This document shows, piece by piece, positions 23,887 through 32,634 of a stretch of 64,000 nucleotides of DNA. Numbering within the stretch: position 1 is the first letter of the stretch; every line of letters starts with the position of its first letter. The notes under the pieces were generated by a model. That model was not told where the DNA came from and did no database searches. It worked only from the letters and a program-made list of their open reading frames with translations. The DNA comes from Sphingopyxis sp. (lineage in GTDB: Bacteria > Pseudomonadota > Alphaproteobacteria > Sphingomonadales > Sphingomonadaceae), in assembly GCA_030145715.1 (NCBI GenBank), contig JAIXHQ010000002.1:124001-188000 (forward strand). The letters are read 5' to 3'. Both the position numbers and the translations under genes were made by a program.

Positions 23887-26064
23887 TCAGGTCAGCGGCA
23901 GCAACAATGGGTCGGACAGCGCGAAATCGCCCGCCTGCCGGATGGAAAGGGCGCAGCCCGGCGGCACCGCCGCCAGGTCGGTCGACGCGATGGTCAGCAT
24001 CGGGGCGTCGCGCTCCCACGGGCCGACACCCGGCACCGGGGGCGACAGGTCTATCAGCCACGCCTCGCGGCCTTCGCCCGGCGCCTGGTCGACATGGTCG
24101 CGCCATCCCGCATCGACCCGGCTGCGCCGGATCCAGTCGATGATCGCACCGCCCGAACCGTCGCGCCGGACCCTGCCATGCACCGCCGCCGGGGGCTTCA
24201 GCGCGCGCGCCGCGCCCGGGACCGCCACGTCGGTCAATGTCGTCCCGCCGCGCGCCGCCCATTGCAGCGTGGCCGCGCCGCCTTCCGCCGATACCGCCAG
24301 CGCGTCGGGCATCGTCAACAGCGCCGGATCGTCGAGCAGGACGAACGGCGTTCCCGCCGCATGGGCGGTGTCGCCTGGCGTCGCTGCGCGGCCGCGCAGC
24401 AATCGCGACAGCCGCCATATCCCCGGCGCGGCGATCTCGGCGCGGCCAAATTGCAACAGTTCGCCGCCGACCATCGCGCGGTTGGCCCCGCCCAGCAAGG
24501 CGGCGTCGTCGACCGACGCCAGCGTCATCGCGGGATGGATCAGCGTCACCGTCGCGACATTGTCCAGGTCGAACAGATAGCTGGTGCCGGGCGGCAGCGG
24601 CGCGGCAAGCTGTCCCAGCGCCGCCGCCGGACGCACAGTGCCGACGGCGATCGGTTCCGCCCCGGCGGTCGGCACGAACCAGCAATCGGCGCCGCGCCAG
24701 CCGTCGTTGCCGCCCGCCCCGGCGATCAGGATGCGCGGCGCCGCCGCTGCCGGGCTGCCGATGCTTGGCAGGTCGAAAAGGCGGACGACGCCGGGCGCGT
24801 CGGGCCAGTCGGGCACCCGGACGGGCACCCCCGGATCGGCGGGCAGCGTCGCTGCGGGCAAGGGCTGATAGCGTTTGAGGTCCAGCAATATCTCGCCGCC
24901 GCGCACCGTCCGCGCGGCCAGCCGCCATCGGCCGCCATCGGCCAGCGTGACGATATGCCCGACCGGCAGGGCCAGCGCCGCCAGATCGGCGCGCCACGCC
25001 ATCGTCTCCCGCCCGTCCGCGGCGGCGGCGGCCAGTTGCTGCGCCAGCGCGCGCGCCGATCCGGCGGACAGCACCGCCGGCATGTCGATCCGTTCCTCGC
25101 GCACCCCGCCCCCCGCGACCTGCACCGCCTGCTGTCCCAGTTGATAATCGCGTCCGGGTTCATAATGGCGCAGCCGGATCGCGCCGGGCAGCGACGACAG
25201 CGGCGCGCGCCGTTGTTCGCTCCGGTCGCCCGGCACCTCCTGCCGCCGCGCTTCGCGAAAAGCGCCGAGGTTCAGCGCCGCGCCCGACAGCCTTTCGGGT
25301 GCCAGCCGCCATCCGTCGCTATCGCTCAGCAACCGCGTGCCATCGGCCTCGAACAGCGGCGCCAGCGCGTCGCGCGCCCGGTCCCCCGACGCCGCATAGC
25401 CGCCAAAGCGCCACGCCCCGGCACAACGTCCGCGCTGATCGAGCAGCGTGTCGCCGATCATCCCCGCATCGACATCGCCCGCATCCGCCTCGACCTCGAA
25501 CGTCAGCGACGGGATGCGGTTGCCGAACGCGCCCAGCTCCAGCTCCTCAAACATGGCATAGGCGGTTCCGCGAAAGCCGCTCGCCGATCCGATGCCGATT
25601 GCCGATGCGATCAACGGATCGACCGGCTGATCCTCGCTTCCGTCATACCATCGGAACAGACAGCGTTCGCGAAACGACCCGCTCGCCCCGCGCAGCAGAT
25701 TGCCGTCGGCCCATATCCGCCGGATCGCGCGGATCCGCCGCGACGACAGCGCGACGGCCAGCGATGCCGAATAGCTATATTCGGTCACCGATGGCCGCCC
25801 CTTGCCGCCGCTTTGCCTGCTGCGCCGTTCGATCAGGTCGGTGGCCCAGATCACGCTGCCCGCGACCCGCATCGTCCCGAACAATTGCGGGATTTGCTGG
25901 CCATAGGTCGACGCCTGCACCTTCAGGTCGGCCAGCCGGGGTCCATCGCGGCCCTTCGGCTTGAAAATCGCCCCGTCGATCTGCTGGCCCACCGCCGCAC
26001 CGATCGCCGCGCCGACCGGGCCGCCAACGATCCCGCCGACCACCGTCAGCACCAAAGTCGCCAT
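23887..26064 (-). CDS. GTA gp15-type baseplate/host-specificity protein (short form)
   Basis: 725 residues. The N-terminus MATLVLTVVGGIVGGPVGAAIGAAVGQQIDGAIF is the glycine-rich hydrophobic start of the gp15 'megatron'/phage tail family, followed by LADLKVQASTYGQQIPQLFGTMRVAGSVIWATDL. The rest is beta-rich. RcGTA gp15 is roughly 1300 residues and carries a TIM-barrel segment. No such segment is evident here and the protein is little more than half that size. It would sit at the tail tip and contact the recipient cell. Follows the NlpC gene by 15 bases. Confidence 0.85.
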   Translation of the reverse strand: MATLVLTVVGGIVGGPVGAAIGAAVGQQIDGAIFKPKGRDGPRLADLKVQASTYGQQIPQLFGTMRVAGSVIWATDLIERRSRQSGGKGRPSVTEYSYSASLAVALSSRRIRAIRRIWADGNLLRGASGSFRERCLFRWYDGSEDQPVDPLIASAIGIGSASGFRGTAYAMFEELELGAFGNRIPSLTFEVEADAGDVDAGMIGDTLLDQRGRCAGAWRFGGYAASGDRARDALAPLFEADGTRLLSDSDGWRLAPERLSGAALNLGAFREARRQEVPGDRSEQRRAPLSSLPGAIRLRHYEPGRDYQLGQQAVQVAGGGVREERIDMPAVLSAGSARALAQQLAAAAADGRETMAWRADLAALALPVGHIVTLADGGRWRLAARTVRGGEILLDLKRYQPLPAATLPADPGVPVRVPDWPDAPGVVRLFDLPSIGSPAAAAPRILIAGAGGNDGWRGADCWFVPTAGAEPIAVGTVRPAAALGQLAAPLPPGTSYLFDLDNVATVTLIHPAMTLASVDDAALLGGANRAMVGGELLQFGRAEIAAPGIWRLSRLLRGRAATPGDTAHAAGTPFVLLDDPALLTMPDALAVSAEGGAATLQWAARGGTTLTDVAVPGAARALKPPAAVHGRVRRDGSGGAIIDWIRRSRVDAGWRDHVDQAPGEGREAWLIDLSPPVPGVGPWERDAPMLTIASTDLAAVPPGCALSIRQAGDFALSDPLLLPLT

Positions 26065-26079
26065 CGCTATCCTCGCTTG

Positions 26080-26478
26080 TCAAATGCGCCAGCGCGCGGC
26101 CGCGGACACCGCCGCATCGATCGGCGTCTCCACCACCTGGCGCAATCCGGCATGGGCATGAATCAGGCTGTCCGGGCCCAGCAGGCCGAAATGAAACTGC
26201 TGCGCCGGATGGGCGATCAGCGCGACGTCCCCGGCGCGCGCATCGCCCGCGACCGGGACGAACCCGGCATCCGCCAGCGCCGCTTCGATACGCCATCGCG
26301 GCCACCCGCGCAGCGGATAGGCGGCGGGGCGCGCCAACCGGCGGCCCGCGATTGCATAGGCCGCCCAAATCAGCCCGGCGCAATCAAGCCCCGTCGCCGG
26401 ATCGCATCCCTGCGGCCGGAACGGCGCGCCGACCATCGTTCGCGCCGCGGCAAAGGCGCGCGCGGCCAGGTCATCCAC
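26080..26478 (-). CDS. NlpC/P60 family peptidase, GTA gp14-like
   Basis: 132 residues. Catalytic Cys in GLDCAGLIWAAY and His in QQFHFGLLGPD... (second block LIHAHAGLRQVVETP). This is the GTA gp14 peptidoglycan peptidase, thought to open the recipient wall during tail entry. Overlaps the DUF2163 gene by eight bases. No signal peptide, as expected for a particle component. Confidence 0.9.
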   Translation of the reverse strand: MDDLAARAFAAARTMVGAPFRPQGCDPATGLDCAGLIWAAYAIAGRRLARPAAYPLRGWPRWRIEAALADAGFVPVAGDARAGDVALIAHPAQQFHFGLLGPDSLIHAHAGLRQVVETPIDAAVSAAARWRI

Positions 26479-27304
26479 CGGGATAACGGGTCAACAGGTC
26501 GTTGCCGGGCAGATGCGCCTCGCCGCGAAAATTGATCGCATTGGCAAATCGGTCGCGGCACGTCGCCAATTGCTTGTCGCATCCCTCGATCAACCGGACC
26601 CGCGCGGGAAAGACGGGGGCAAAGCTTGGCGCCTCGGCCAGTTGCAGCACGCGGCCCGCCGCCGCGATCACCGGGCTTGCCAGGCCGCAATTCGCGCCGT
26701 CCATCCACAGCATCTCGCCAAATGCCATCGCGGGCGCGGCGCTGTCGATCGTCACCGCGCGTCCCTCGACCGCCACCACGCGCCGCATATGCGTTCGCGG
26801 GGCCAGGTCGACGCGGCACGCCCGGTCGCCCAGCATCGCGCGGCACGACGGCGACGTCGCCGGACAGACCGGCCGGTCCAGCATCCGCGTCACCCCCTGA
26901 AGCTCCGCGGCAAAGGCGGGTCCGCGCCGCTCGATCGCCCCCAGCGATCCGCGCGCCACCGTCACCGGCGCCGCCTCGGGCGCGCTCCAGTCGGTCACGA
27001 ACAGCGCCAGTTCGGCGCCGTCCCAGCGCCCCGCATCCAGATCGCGCGCGGCGATCGCGTCGCTGGCCAGCCCGCCCTCGACATCCATTGTCGCCACGTC
27101 GATGCTGTCGCTGGTGTCGAGCGCCGACGGCTTCATCCCCGGCGCGGCGCGATACAGGATGCCGCCGACCATCAGGTCGCTGTCGTGCGATGTCAGCCCG
27201 ATCACCACCCCGTCGCGCCGCGACAGACGCCAGCACCACGCCATCGTCACCAGCTCCGCGCGCAGCCAGTCGGGCGCCTGCCCTGTCGCCGCCGCGCTCA
27301 CCAT
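26471..27304 (-). CDS. DUF2163 protein, GTA gp13-like distal tail component
   Basis: 277 residues. Matches the phage/GTA DUF2163 family: TMAWCWRLSRRDGVVIGLTSHDSDLMVGGILYRAAPGMKPSAL, cysteine-rich C-terminal NCGLASPVIAA and GCDKQLATCRDRFANAINFRGEAHLPGND. In RcGTA gp13 is a hub protein near the baseplate. Overlaps the neighbours on both sides (7 and 8 bases), showing coupled translation. Confidence 0.92.
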   Translation of the reverse strand: MVSAAATGQAPDWLRAELVTMAWCWRLSRRDGVVIGLTSHDSDLMVGGILYRAAPGMKPSALDTSDSIDVATMDVEGGLASDAIAARDLDAGRWDGAELALFVTDWSAPEAAPVTVARGSLGAIERRGPAFAAELQGVTRMLDRPVCPATSPSCRAMLGDRACRVDLAPRTHMRRVVAVEGRAVTIDSAAPAMAFGEMLWMDGANCGLASPVIAAAGRVLQLAEAPSFAPVFPARVRLIEGCDKQLATCRDRFANAINFRGEAHLPGNDLLTRYPGG

Positions 27305-29622
27305 GGCGCGCGCACCTCGACCAGCGGCACATTCGGGATTTCGCCCGCCAGAAAGGTCGCCCGGCTCGCCTCCAGCCGGTCCTCGGCGAACCGGACCGGA
27401 ATGTCGAACCTGTATCCCGCGCGCACCGCCGCGCCGATGGCGGGGGCTTCGTCCAGCAATATCTCGCCCTGCCCGGTCATCAGGAACGCGGCGGTCTCCA
27501 GCCCGTCGACAGACACCCGCACGCTGTCTTCGACCGGCAGGCGAATGCTGCGCGTCTGCACCGCGTCCCCGTCGCCATAATGTTTGACCAGCGCGAACAG
27601 CCGTCGCGTACCGTCGCCAATCCCCAGCATCTGGTCGGTCGCCGTCGGCAATCCGCCGTCGGCCGCCGAACTGGCGTCGAACGGATCGCGAAATCGGAAC
27701 GCCCGCGCCGCGCCGCGCCGCGCGCGAAAGAAATCGGCCAGCGTCCGCACATCCTGTTCGGACCGGATGCCCGGCCCCGCGTCATATCGCATCCGCGCCT
27801 CGGCCCATTCGCTCGCGCGCTGTTCATGGCCCGATGGCGAACTGACGATCTGGGTCGAAAATTCGGTCACGACCATCGCGTCGCGGCCGATCGCCAGCGG
27901 AAAATCCACCGCATCAAAAGCCTGCACCTTTTCCTCCCCGTCGAAAGCGACAAAACCGTCGCGCGCCACCTGCGGCAATGCCCATATGACCGTCCGCGCC
28001 ACGCCCGCCCGCCGCGCCGCGTCGGCGGCCTCGGCGATCGGCGCCCATCCCGCGCGATCCTCTGCATTCAGGACAAATCCCGAAAAATAATGCTGCTCGT
28101 CGATGGGATAGCCAAGCCGCCGGACCATCGCCGCGCGCGCGATCGCCGTCTCGCGCCCGCGCCCGCCCGTTACCCAGTCATAATCTTCCAGTTGCAGCAC
28201 ATCGAACGCCGGCGCCGCCCAGGCCAGCGGCACATTGGCGCGCCGGATCGCGGGCGACGCCGGATCGAACACGGTAGGCAGATAGACGAGCAGATGGCTG
28301 GTCAGTCCCGCCGCCCCCGCTTCGTCGCGCGCCGCCGCTACCAGCGCCGCCGTCGATCCGGCCAGCAACCCGCCCAGCGCGTCGAGCATCGCCAGTTGCG
28401 GCGCCGTCAGCGTCCCACGCACATCGGCGATGGCGACGCTCGCCGGACCCAGCACCACGCCGACCGCAGCATCATAGGCACAGATGCGGCCGCCCGCCGC
28501 GATCCACCACCATGGCTCGCCTACCTGGAATTTCAGCGGCAGGCCTGCCGCCGCGCCGATCGCGACAAAGGCGCGCGCGACCAACTGCAAATATCCCATG
28601 GCGGTGCCATTGGCGGGCGACAGCAAGGTCGATGGCGGCTCCCACCCGGTCAGCGCGGGCGAACCGTCGCTTGCCCGCTGCTTCCAGTCGCCCCAGCAAT
28701 AGGCATCGAAATATTCATAGGACAGCGACCATATCACGCCCAGCCCCGCATCGCGGCACGCCGCCGCGAACCCGCGATGCCACGCCGCGCACGGGCCATT
28801 CAGCACGCCGCCCATCAGGCTGGCGTAAAAACCGTCGCCCGACGCCTCCAGCCGCATATAATGGCTCATCCCGACATAATGGACGACGTCGCCGCGATAG
28901 CCCAGTTGCACGATCTGCCGCACCAGCCGCGCCGGGGTCAGGTTATAGCTGTCGTCATACCCGCTTGCGATGCCCAGCCCCTGTTCGGGCAGGACGACGT
29001 CGCCGATCGCCAGCACCGACCCCGACCCGGAACAGGCGATCTCGCTCATCTCGGCCCAGCCCTCGACCGGTGCCGCCAGCCCGCCCGCGCCACCGTCATA
29101 GGTTGGCGGCACCAGCGAAATGAACATCCGGTCGACGTCGCCCGCCCACACCCGGTCGGCCTCTCCCGGCAAAAGGAAGCCGCCGTCCAGCGCATCGAAA
29201 TCCAGGCTGATGACAGCGTCTTCGCCCCACCCGTCGGCATAGTTCCACAGCCGCACATACCAGGCGCGCGCCGTGCCTGCGGCATCGCGCCCCTCGATCG
29301 TCAGCGTCGGGCCGTGCAGCGCGTCGAGCGGCTTGACCCCGCCCGACCGCCAGCGAAAGCGAAGCTGCGTGTGCCGGAAATCGCGCCGCGTTTCATAGGC
29401 GAGCAGCGGGTGGTCCCAACGGTCCTCCGCTTCCCAGATCAGCCCCGCCAGATCCTGCCGGCGATAGAAAACCGCCTCGACGCGCAGCGATCCCGGTGCC
29501 GCGCTCGTCACGCTGGCCATCATCGGGCGGGCGAAATCGACCGTCCAATATCGCGGGTCGAACCGCTTGATCCACGCCTTGCGATGATGCGGCTCGGCCG
29601 CCGCGACCAGGGCCCAGCCCAT
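27298..29622 (-). CDS. DUF2460 (GTA gp12-like) protein with long N-terminal TIM-barrel-like extension
   Basis: 774 residues from ATG 29622, which overlaps the tape-measure stop by one base (TGATG) after GAGGA. The last ~210 residues (DFPLAIGRDAMVVTEFSTQIVSSPSGHEQRASEWAEARMRYDAGPG...FRFRDPFD) are the DUF2460/gp12 distal-tail domain. The first ~560 residues are unlike ordinary gp12 proteins of about 200 residues. Features there such as YDDSYNLTPARLVRQIVQLGYRGDVVHYVG, GLGVIWSLSYEYFDAYCWGDWK, PLKFQVGEPWWWI and FDVLQLEDYDWV suggest a glycosidase-like TIM barrel. It may be a tail sheath or glycan-binding module. The domain call for the N-terminus is inference. Confidence 0.8.
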   Translation of the reverse strand: MGWALVAAAEPHHRKAWIKRFDPRYWTVDFARPMMASVTSAAPGSLRVEAVFYRRQDLAGLIWEAEDRWDHPLLAYETRRDFRHTQLRFRWRSGGVKPLDALHGPTLTIEGRDAAGTARAWYVRLWNYADGWGEDAVISLDFDALDGGFLLPGEADRVWAGDVDRMFISLVPPTYDGGAGGLAAPVEGWAEMSEIACSGSGSVLAIGDVVLPEQGLGIASGYDDSYNLTPARLVRQIVQLGYRGDVVHYVGMSHYMRLEASGDGFYASLMGGVLNGPCAAWHRGFAAACRDAGLGVIWSLSYEYFDAYCWGDWKQRASDGSPALTGWEPPSTLLSPANGTAMGYLQLVARAFVAIGAAAGLPLKFQVGEPWWWIAAGGRICAYDAAVGVVLGPASVAIADVRGTLTAPQLAMLDALGGLLAGSTAALVAAARDEAGAAGLTSHLLVYLPTVFDPASPAIRRANVPLAWAAPAFDVLQLEDYDWVTGGRGRETAIARAAMVRRLGYPIDEQHYFSGFVLNAEDRAGWAPIAEAADAARRAGVARTVIWALPQVARDGFVAFDGEEKVQAFDAVDFPLAIGRDAMVVTEFSTQIVSSPSGHEQRASEWAEARMRYDAGPGIRSEQDVRTLADFFRARRGAARAFRFRDPFDASSAADGGLPTATDQMLGIGDGTRRLFALVKHYGDGDAVQTRSIRLPVEDSVRVSVDGLETAAFLMTGQGEILLDEAPAIGAAVRAGYRFDIPVRFAEDRLEASRATFLAGEIPNVPLVEVRAPW

Positions 29623-30215
29623 CAATCCTCTCCGCTCGCGACCGCGCGCCGCACCGCGCACGCCAATTGCCGTCCGGTCTGTGCCAGCCGCTGCGGCTCG
29701 CCTCCCGCCTCGCCCCGGACGTTGACCGTGATCGCGATGTTGCGCGCGCCGGTGCCTGACCCCGCCGCCTCGATCCGCCCGCTCGCCGTCGGCACGAACA
29801 GTTCGGGCCCGCGTTCGCCGACCCGGTATGCGCGCCCGGCGCTCACCGGCCCGCCGGTGGCCCGCCCCGGCGCACCGAACAGCGCCATCGCGACCGACGT
29901 GGCCAGCGACAGCAACCCGCCACCACCGCCGCCGCCGGACGATCCGCCGGTGCCGATGGCCGCGCCGATGCCGTTGGAAATCGCCGCGCGCGCAATGTCG
30001 GCCATGACCGTCGTCGCCAGCCGCTTCAGATCCTCGAACCCCAATTTTCCCGAAACGATCGCCCGCGACAGCGCGCGTTCGATCGCGCGCCCGGCGTCTT
30101 CGGCGCCTGCGACCAGCGGCCCGCCCAGTTCGGCGCGCAGCGCGGCGACGTCGCGCCGGAACGCCCCGGTGTCGGCGCGCACCGCGACGACCATCTCATC
30201 CACATCGTCACCCAT
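29622..30215 (-). CDS. GTA tail tape-measure protein (gp11-like)
   Basis: 197 residues. The N-terminal ~80 residues are helical and polar (VRADTGAFRRDVAALRAELGGPLVAGAEDAGRAIERALSRAIVSGKLGFEDLKRLA). A glycine tract and hydrophobic helix follow (GGSSGGGGGGGLLSLATSVAMALFG), then ATGGPVSAGRAYRVGERGPELFVPTASGRI, a motif shared by lambda-type tape-measure C-termini. Its small size fits the short tails of GTA particles. Overlaps the chaperone gene by eight bases. Confidence 0.88.
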   Translation of the reverse strand: MGDDVDEMVVAVRADTGAFRRDVAALRAELGGPLVAGAEDAGRAIERALSRAIVSGKLGFEDLKRLATTVMADIARAAISNGIGAAIGTGGSSGGGGGGGLLSLATSVAMALFGAPGRATGGPVSAGRAYRVGERGPELFVPTASGRIEAAGSGTGARNIAITVNVRGEAGGEPQRLAQTGRQLACAVRRAVASGED

Positions 30216-30408
30216 CGGGAAACCTCTCCATCATCGCCGCCAGCGCGGCGCCGCCGACCGGCGCCTCGGCCTCGCCCGGCGCCCAGCCCGCCAGCACGGC
30301 GCGGACATCGGCGGGCGTCGCCGCCCAGACCTCGTCGGGCCGCCACCCCGCGACGCGCGCCATCACGCCGATCAGCCTGACCGCCACCGGCTCCATGCGA
30401 TCGTCCAT
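30208..30408 (-). CDS. Phage tail assembly chaperone-like protein (rcc01693 type)
   Basis: 66 residues (MEPVAVRLIGVMARVAGWRPDEVWAATPADVRAVLAGW). Small acidic proteins with this 'W-P-EVW-A-T-ADVR' pattern lie between gp10 and the tape measure in GTA clusters and are annotated as tail assembly chaperones. It starts four bases after the gp10 stop and overlaps the tape-measure gene. Confidence 0.8.
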   Translation of the reverse strand: MDDRMEPVAVRLIGVMARVAGWRPDEVWAATPADVRAVLAGWAPGEAEAPVGGAALAAMMERFPDG

Positions 30409-30412
30409 CGCC

Positions 30413-30724
30413 TCATCGGCCCTGCAATATCTGGCGCAACAGGACGCGCAGCGCCGGTGTCACCGCCGCCAGTCCCTGCGCCACGACCGCCGCCCCCACC
30501 GCCTCGCGCGTCAGCCCGTCGGGCCGGTCGACCGCGCAATGCCAGAACAGACAGGCCAGTTCGCCCAGCGCCAGTCGGCCGTCCGCCGCCCGTTCGACCA
30601 GCGCGAACAACGGGCCCAGCTCGGCCTCCGCCGCGACCAGCGCGGCAAAGCTTGGCCGCAGCACGATCGCGCGTGGCCCGATGCGCAATTCCGCTTCGCC
30701 GCGCAGCATGTTGGCGGCGCTCAC
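30413..30724 (-). CDS. GTA gp10-like protein (gene transfer agent family)
   Basis: 103 residues from GTG overlapping the gp9 stop (GTGA). Segments AELRIGPRAIVLRPSFAALVAAEAELGPLFALVERAADGRLALGELACLFWHC match the GTA gp10 family, found between tail tube and chaperone genes. Probably a tail assembly factor. Function is inferred from cluster position. Confidence 0.85.
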   Translation of the reverse strand: MSAANMLRGEAELRIGPRAIVLRPSFAALVAAEAELGPLFALVERAADGRLALGELACLFWHCAVDRPDGLTREAVGAAVVAQGLAAVTPALRVLLRQILQGR

Positions 30725-31128
30725 AGGCTGACCACCGCGCCGCTCGATTCCAGGTTCAGCGTGTAATTGCGCTCGCCATTATAATCGCCGGCATAATCCA
30801 GCCGCGTCACCAGGAACCGGCCGCGCATCCGCTCGCCGCTTTCGAAACTCAGCTCATAATCGTCGATCGCCCCCGCCAGCGCATGACCACGCAGCCGCAC
30901 CTCGGCATCCGACCCGGTAAAGATGCCCGCCGCGCTGACCGAAACCGACCGCACACCCGCCTCCGACAGCAATTCGCGCCAGCCTCCCGAATCCTTGGTC
31001 GTGACGTTCACCGCCTCGCCATTCACCGACAATTGGGTGGTACGCAGCCCCGCGACGGTGCGATACGTCGGCGGCGTTTCTCCGTCGCCGATCTTGAGCA
31101 GAAAATCGCTCCCATTTTCGATTGCCAT
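30721..31128 (-). CDS. Phage major tail tube protein, TP901-1 family (GTA gp9)
   Basis: 135 residues (NGSDFLLKIGDGETPPTYRTVAGLRTTQLSVNGEAVNVTTKDSGGWRELL). This is a textbook TP901-1-type major tail protein; the GEAVNVTTKDSGGWRELL block is diagnostic. It polymerises into the tail tube. The next upstream cluster gene (gp8) is separated from it by an opposite-strand gene. Confidence 0.93.
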   Translation of the reverse strand: MAIENGSDFLLKIGDGETPPTYRTVAGLRTTQLSVNGEAVNVTTKDSGGWRELLSEAGVRSVSVSAAGIFTGSDAEVRLRGHALAGAIDDYELSFESGERMRGRFLVTRLDYAGDYNGERNYTLNLESSGAVVSL

Positions 31129-31177
31129 CGTCTAATCTCCTTGCAGGAAAAACATGAATTAACGGGGGAGTCGCAGG

Positions 31178-31513
31178 ATGCTGATCACGACATTGCTTTT
31201 GGCCGTCATGGCGCCCGCGCCGACCGCGGCGGTGGACAGCACGCGGGCTGCCTTCACCAAATGCGTGCGCGACCACATGAAAAAGTCGCTTGAGGACAAG
31301 ATGGAGGCCGCCGAATATGAACTGGCGCTCAAGGCGGCCTGTTCGACCGAACGCGACGCCTTTCGCAAGGCGGTGATCGCCCTTGGCCGGTCGGGCGGCG
31401 ATTCCGAAAAGGTGGCGGCAGAGGACGCCGACGTTCAGATCGACGACTATCACGCCAGCTTCACCGAAAAATTCAAGGATTATAAGGAAAGCAATATGCT
31501 TCCCGGCGAATGA
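31178..31513 (+). CDS. Small secreted protein on the opposite strand inside the GTA cluster
   Basis: 111 residues on the plus strand in the gap between gp9 and gp8. It has a signal peptide (MLITTLLLAVMAPAPTAAVDS), two cysteines (KCVRDH and ACSTERD) and a highly charged helical body (MKKSLEDKMEAAEYELALKAACSTERDAFRKAVIALGRSGG). I do not recognise a family. The ORF fits the 418-base gap neatly, carries a signal sequence and has GGGGGAGTCGCAGG before its ATG, so it looks real. A role in GTA production is possible but unproven; it may simply be an inserted gene. Confidence 0.7.
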   Translation: MLITTLLLAVMAPAPTAAVDSTRAAFTKCVRDHMKKSLEDKMEAAEYELALKAACSTERDAFRKAVIALGRSGGDSEKVAAEDADVQIDDYHASFTEKFKDYKESNMLPGE

Positions 31514-31546
31514 TCGCCGGCGCCTTCGTCCGCCGGGGCGCCAGCG

Positions 31547-31939
31547 TCATCCCGCCAGGCATCGACAGCGCACGAATATCTCGTGCCGCCAGCCGCCCTC
31601 GCGGGACAGGCTGAACCGCGTGCGGGTCACGCGCGCGCTGACCACCGACCAGTCGCCCGCCGTGCCGCGCATCGCGGCCATCGCCGCTTCGATCCGCGCC
31701 GCCGCGCGGTCGGCGATGCCGTCGCCCACCCCGGCCAGCGTCAGCGTCAGGCGAACCTCGCGCCCGGCACGGTCCTTGGTTCCCCAATCGGCCCCCTCGG
31801 CACCGCCCACCGAAACATAGGGCGCGCTGGTGCGCGGCGGCGTCCCGTCGAACACGCCATGCACCAGCGTCGCCAGGTCCGCATCGTCCGTCAACAGCGC
31901 CAGCGCCCGGGCCCGCACCGCCTGTTCGGCGCCGCTCAT
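31547..31939 (-). CDS. DUF3168 protein, GTA gp8-like tail completion
   Basis: 130 residues from ATG 31939, which overlaps the connector stop as ATGA. The ORF track's longer 264-codon version is arginine-rich shadow sequence upstream of this start. The DUF3168 pattern is visible: ALLTDDADLATLVHGVFDGTPPRTSAPYVSVGGAEGADWGTKDRAGREVRLTLTL and a C-terminal WRHEIFVRCRCLA. It is the tail terminator/head-tail joining component in siphophages and GTA. Confidence 0.88.
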   Translation of the reverse strand: MSGAEQAVRARALALLTDDADLATLVHGVFDGTPPRTSAPYVSVGGAEGADWGTKDRAGREVRLTLTLAGVGDGIADRAAARIEAAMAAMRGTAGDWSVVSARVTRTRFSLSREGGWRHEIFVRCRCLAG

Positions 31940-32487
31940 CGCGCGCTGCCCAGCATCAGCCGCCGCCATGGATGCCACAGCGCGGCGATCATCGCGGGCG
32001 GCGCATCGCCCCCGCTCCCGTCGCCGCGCGCGTCGTGCAGATACTGGATCATCCGCATGATCCCCTGCCTGATCGCGTCGGGAACCCCGCCGGGACCGGG
32101 CGCCATGCCGGCGCGATAGCCGACACGCACCCGCGCCGCCGCGCCGGGGCGATGGATGGTCAGCCGCGCGTCGCCATCGCGCCCGATCGTCACGCGATAA
32201 TCCTCTGCCGCCAGCGCCGTTTCGCCGCCGCCCTCGATCATCAGCGTCACGGTGTCGACCGCGACCACCGGGCGAACGGCCAGCCGCAGCGCGCCCGACC
32301 CGATCGGCAATATCTCTTCGGCGCCGCGCACGACCAGCCACTGGCCGACAAAGGCCTCGCAGATATTGGTCGCCGCGCCGATCAGTCCCGTGACCACGTC
32401 ATCGTCGATCGCGGCGCCCATCCGCAACCATCTGCGCGCCTCTTCCAGGCTCACCGGCGCCTCGCCCGGCAACAGGCTTGTCGTCAT
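31936..32487 (-). CDS. Head-tail connector protein, HK97 gp6-like (GTA gp6)
   Basis: 183 residues if started at ATG 32487. Three ATGs follow each other after AGGAGG, and only the third has proper spacing. SLEEARRWLRMGAAIDDDVVTGLIGAATNICEAFVGQWLV is the gp6/DNA-packaging connector helix pair; VDTVTLMIEGGGETALAAEDYRVTIG and IRQGIMRMIQYLHDAR complete the family. It forms a ring under the portal. No separate gp7 (head-closure) gene lies between it and gp8, which it overlaps by four bases. Confidence 0.88.
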   Translation of the reverse strand: MTTSLLPGEAPVSLEEARRWLRMGAAIDDDVVTGLIGAATNICEAFVGQWLVVRGAEEILPIGSGALRLAVRPVVAVDTVTLMIEGGGETALAAEDYRVTIGRDGDARLTIHRPGAAARVRVGYRAGMAPGPGGVPDAIRQGIMRMIQYLHDARGDGSGGDAPPAMIAALWHPWRRLMLGSAR

Positions 32488-32634
32488 CATCATCCCTCCT
32501 CGCGCCCGATCGCGGACGCACCGCCCCGTGCGGGCCCTGTCCTGGTTTTTGTCGATGTCATGAAAATTGGCGCCCGGCCCCTTACCGAAAGGGGGAGGTG
32601 CGGAACCGGGCGCCGCATCGCGCACCAGCCGCGT

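Noticed and set aside
24094-26535. 813-codon plus-strand ORF
   Set aside because: Antisense shadow of the gp15 and NlpC genes.
26626-31293. 1555-codon plus-strand ORF
   Set aside because: Antisense shadow across six or more GTA genes, caused by high GC content; no domain signals.
31936-32341. 264-codon form of the DUF3168 gene
   Set aside because: The extra 134 N-terminal codons are Arg/Asp/Gly-rich out-of-frame shadow of the connector gene; ATG 31939 with ATGA overlap is the real start.
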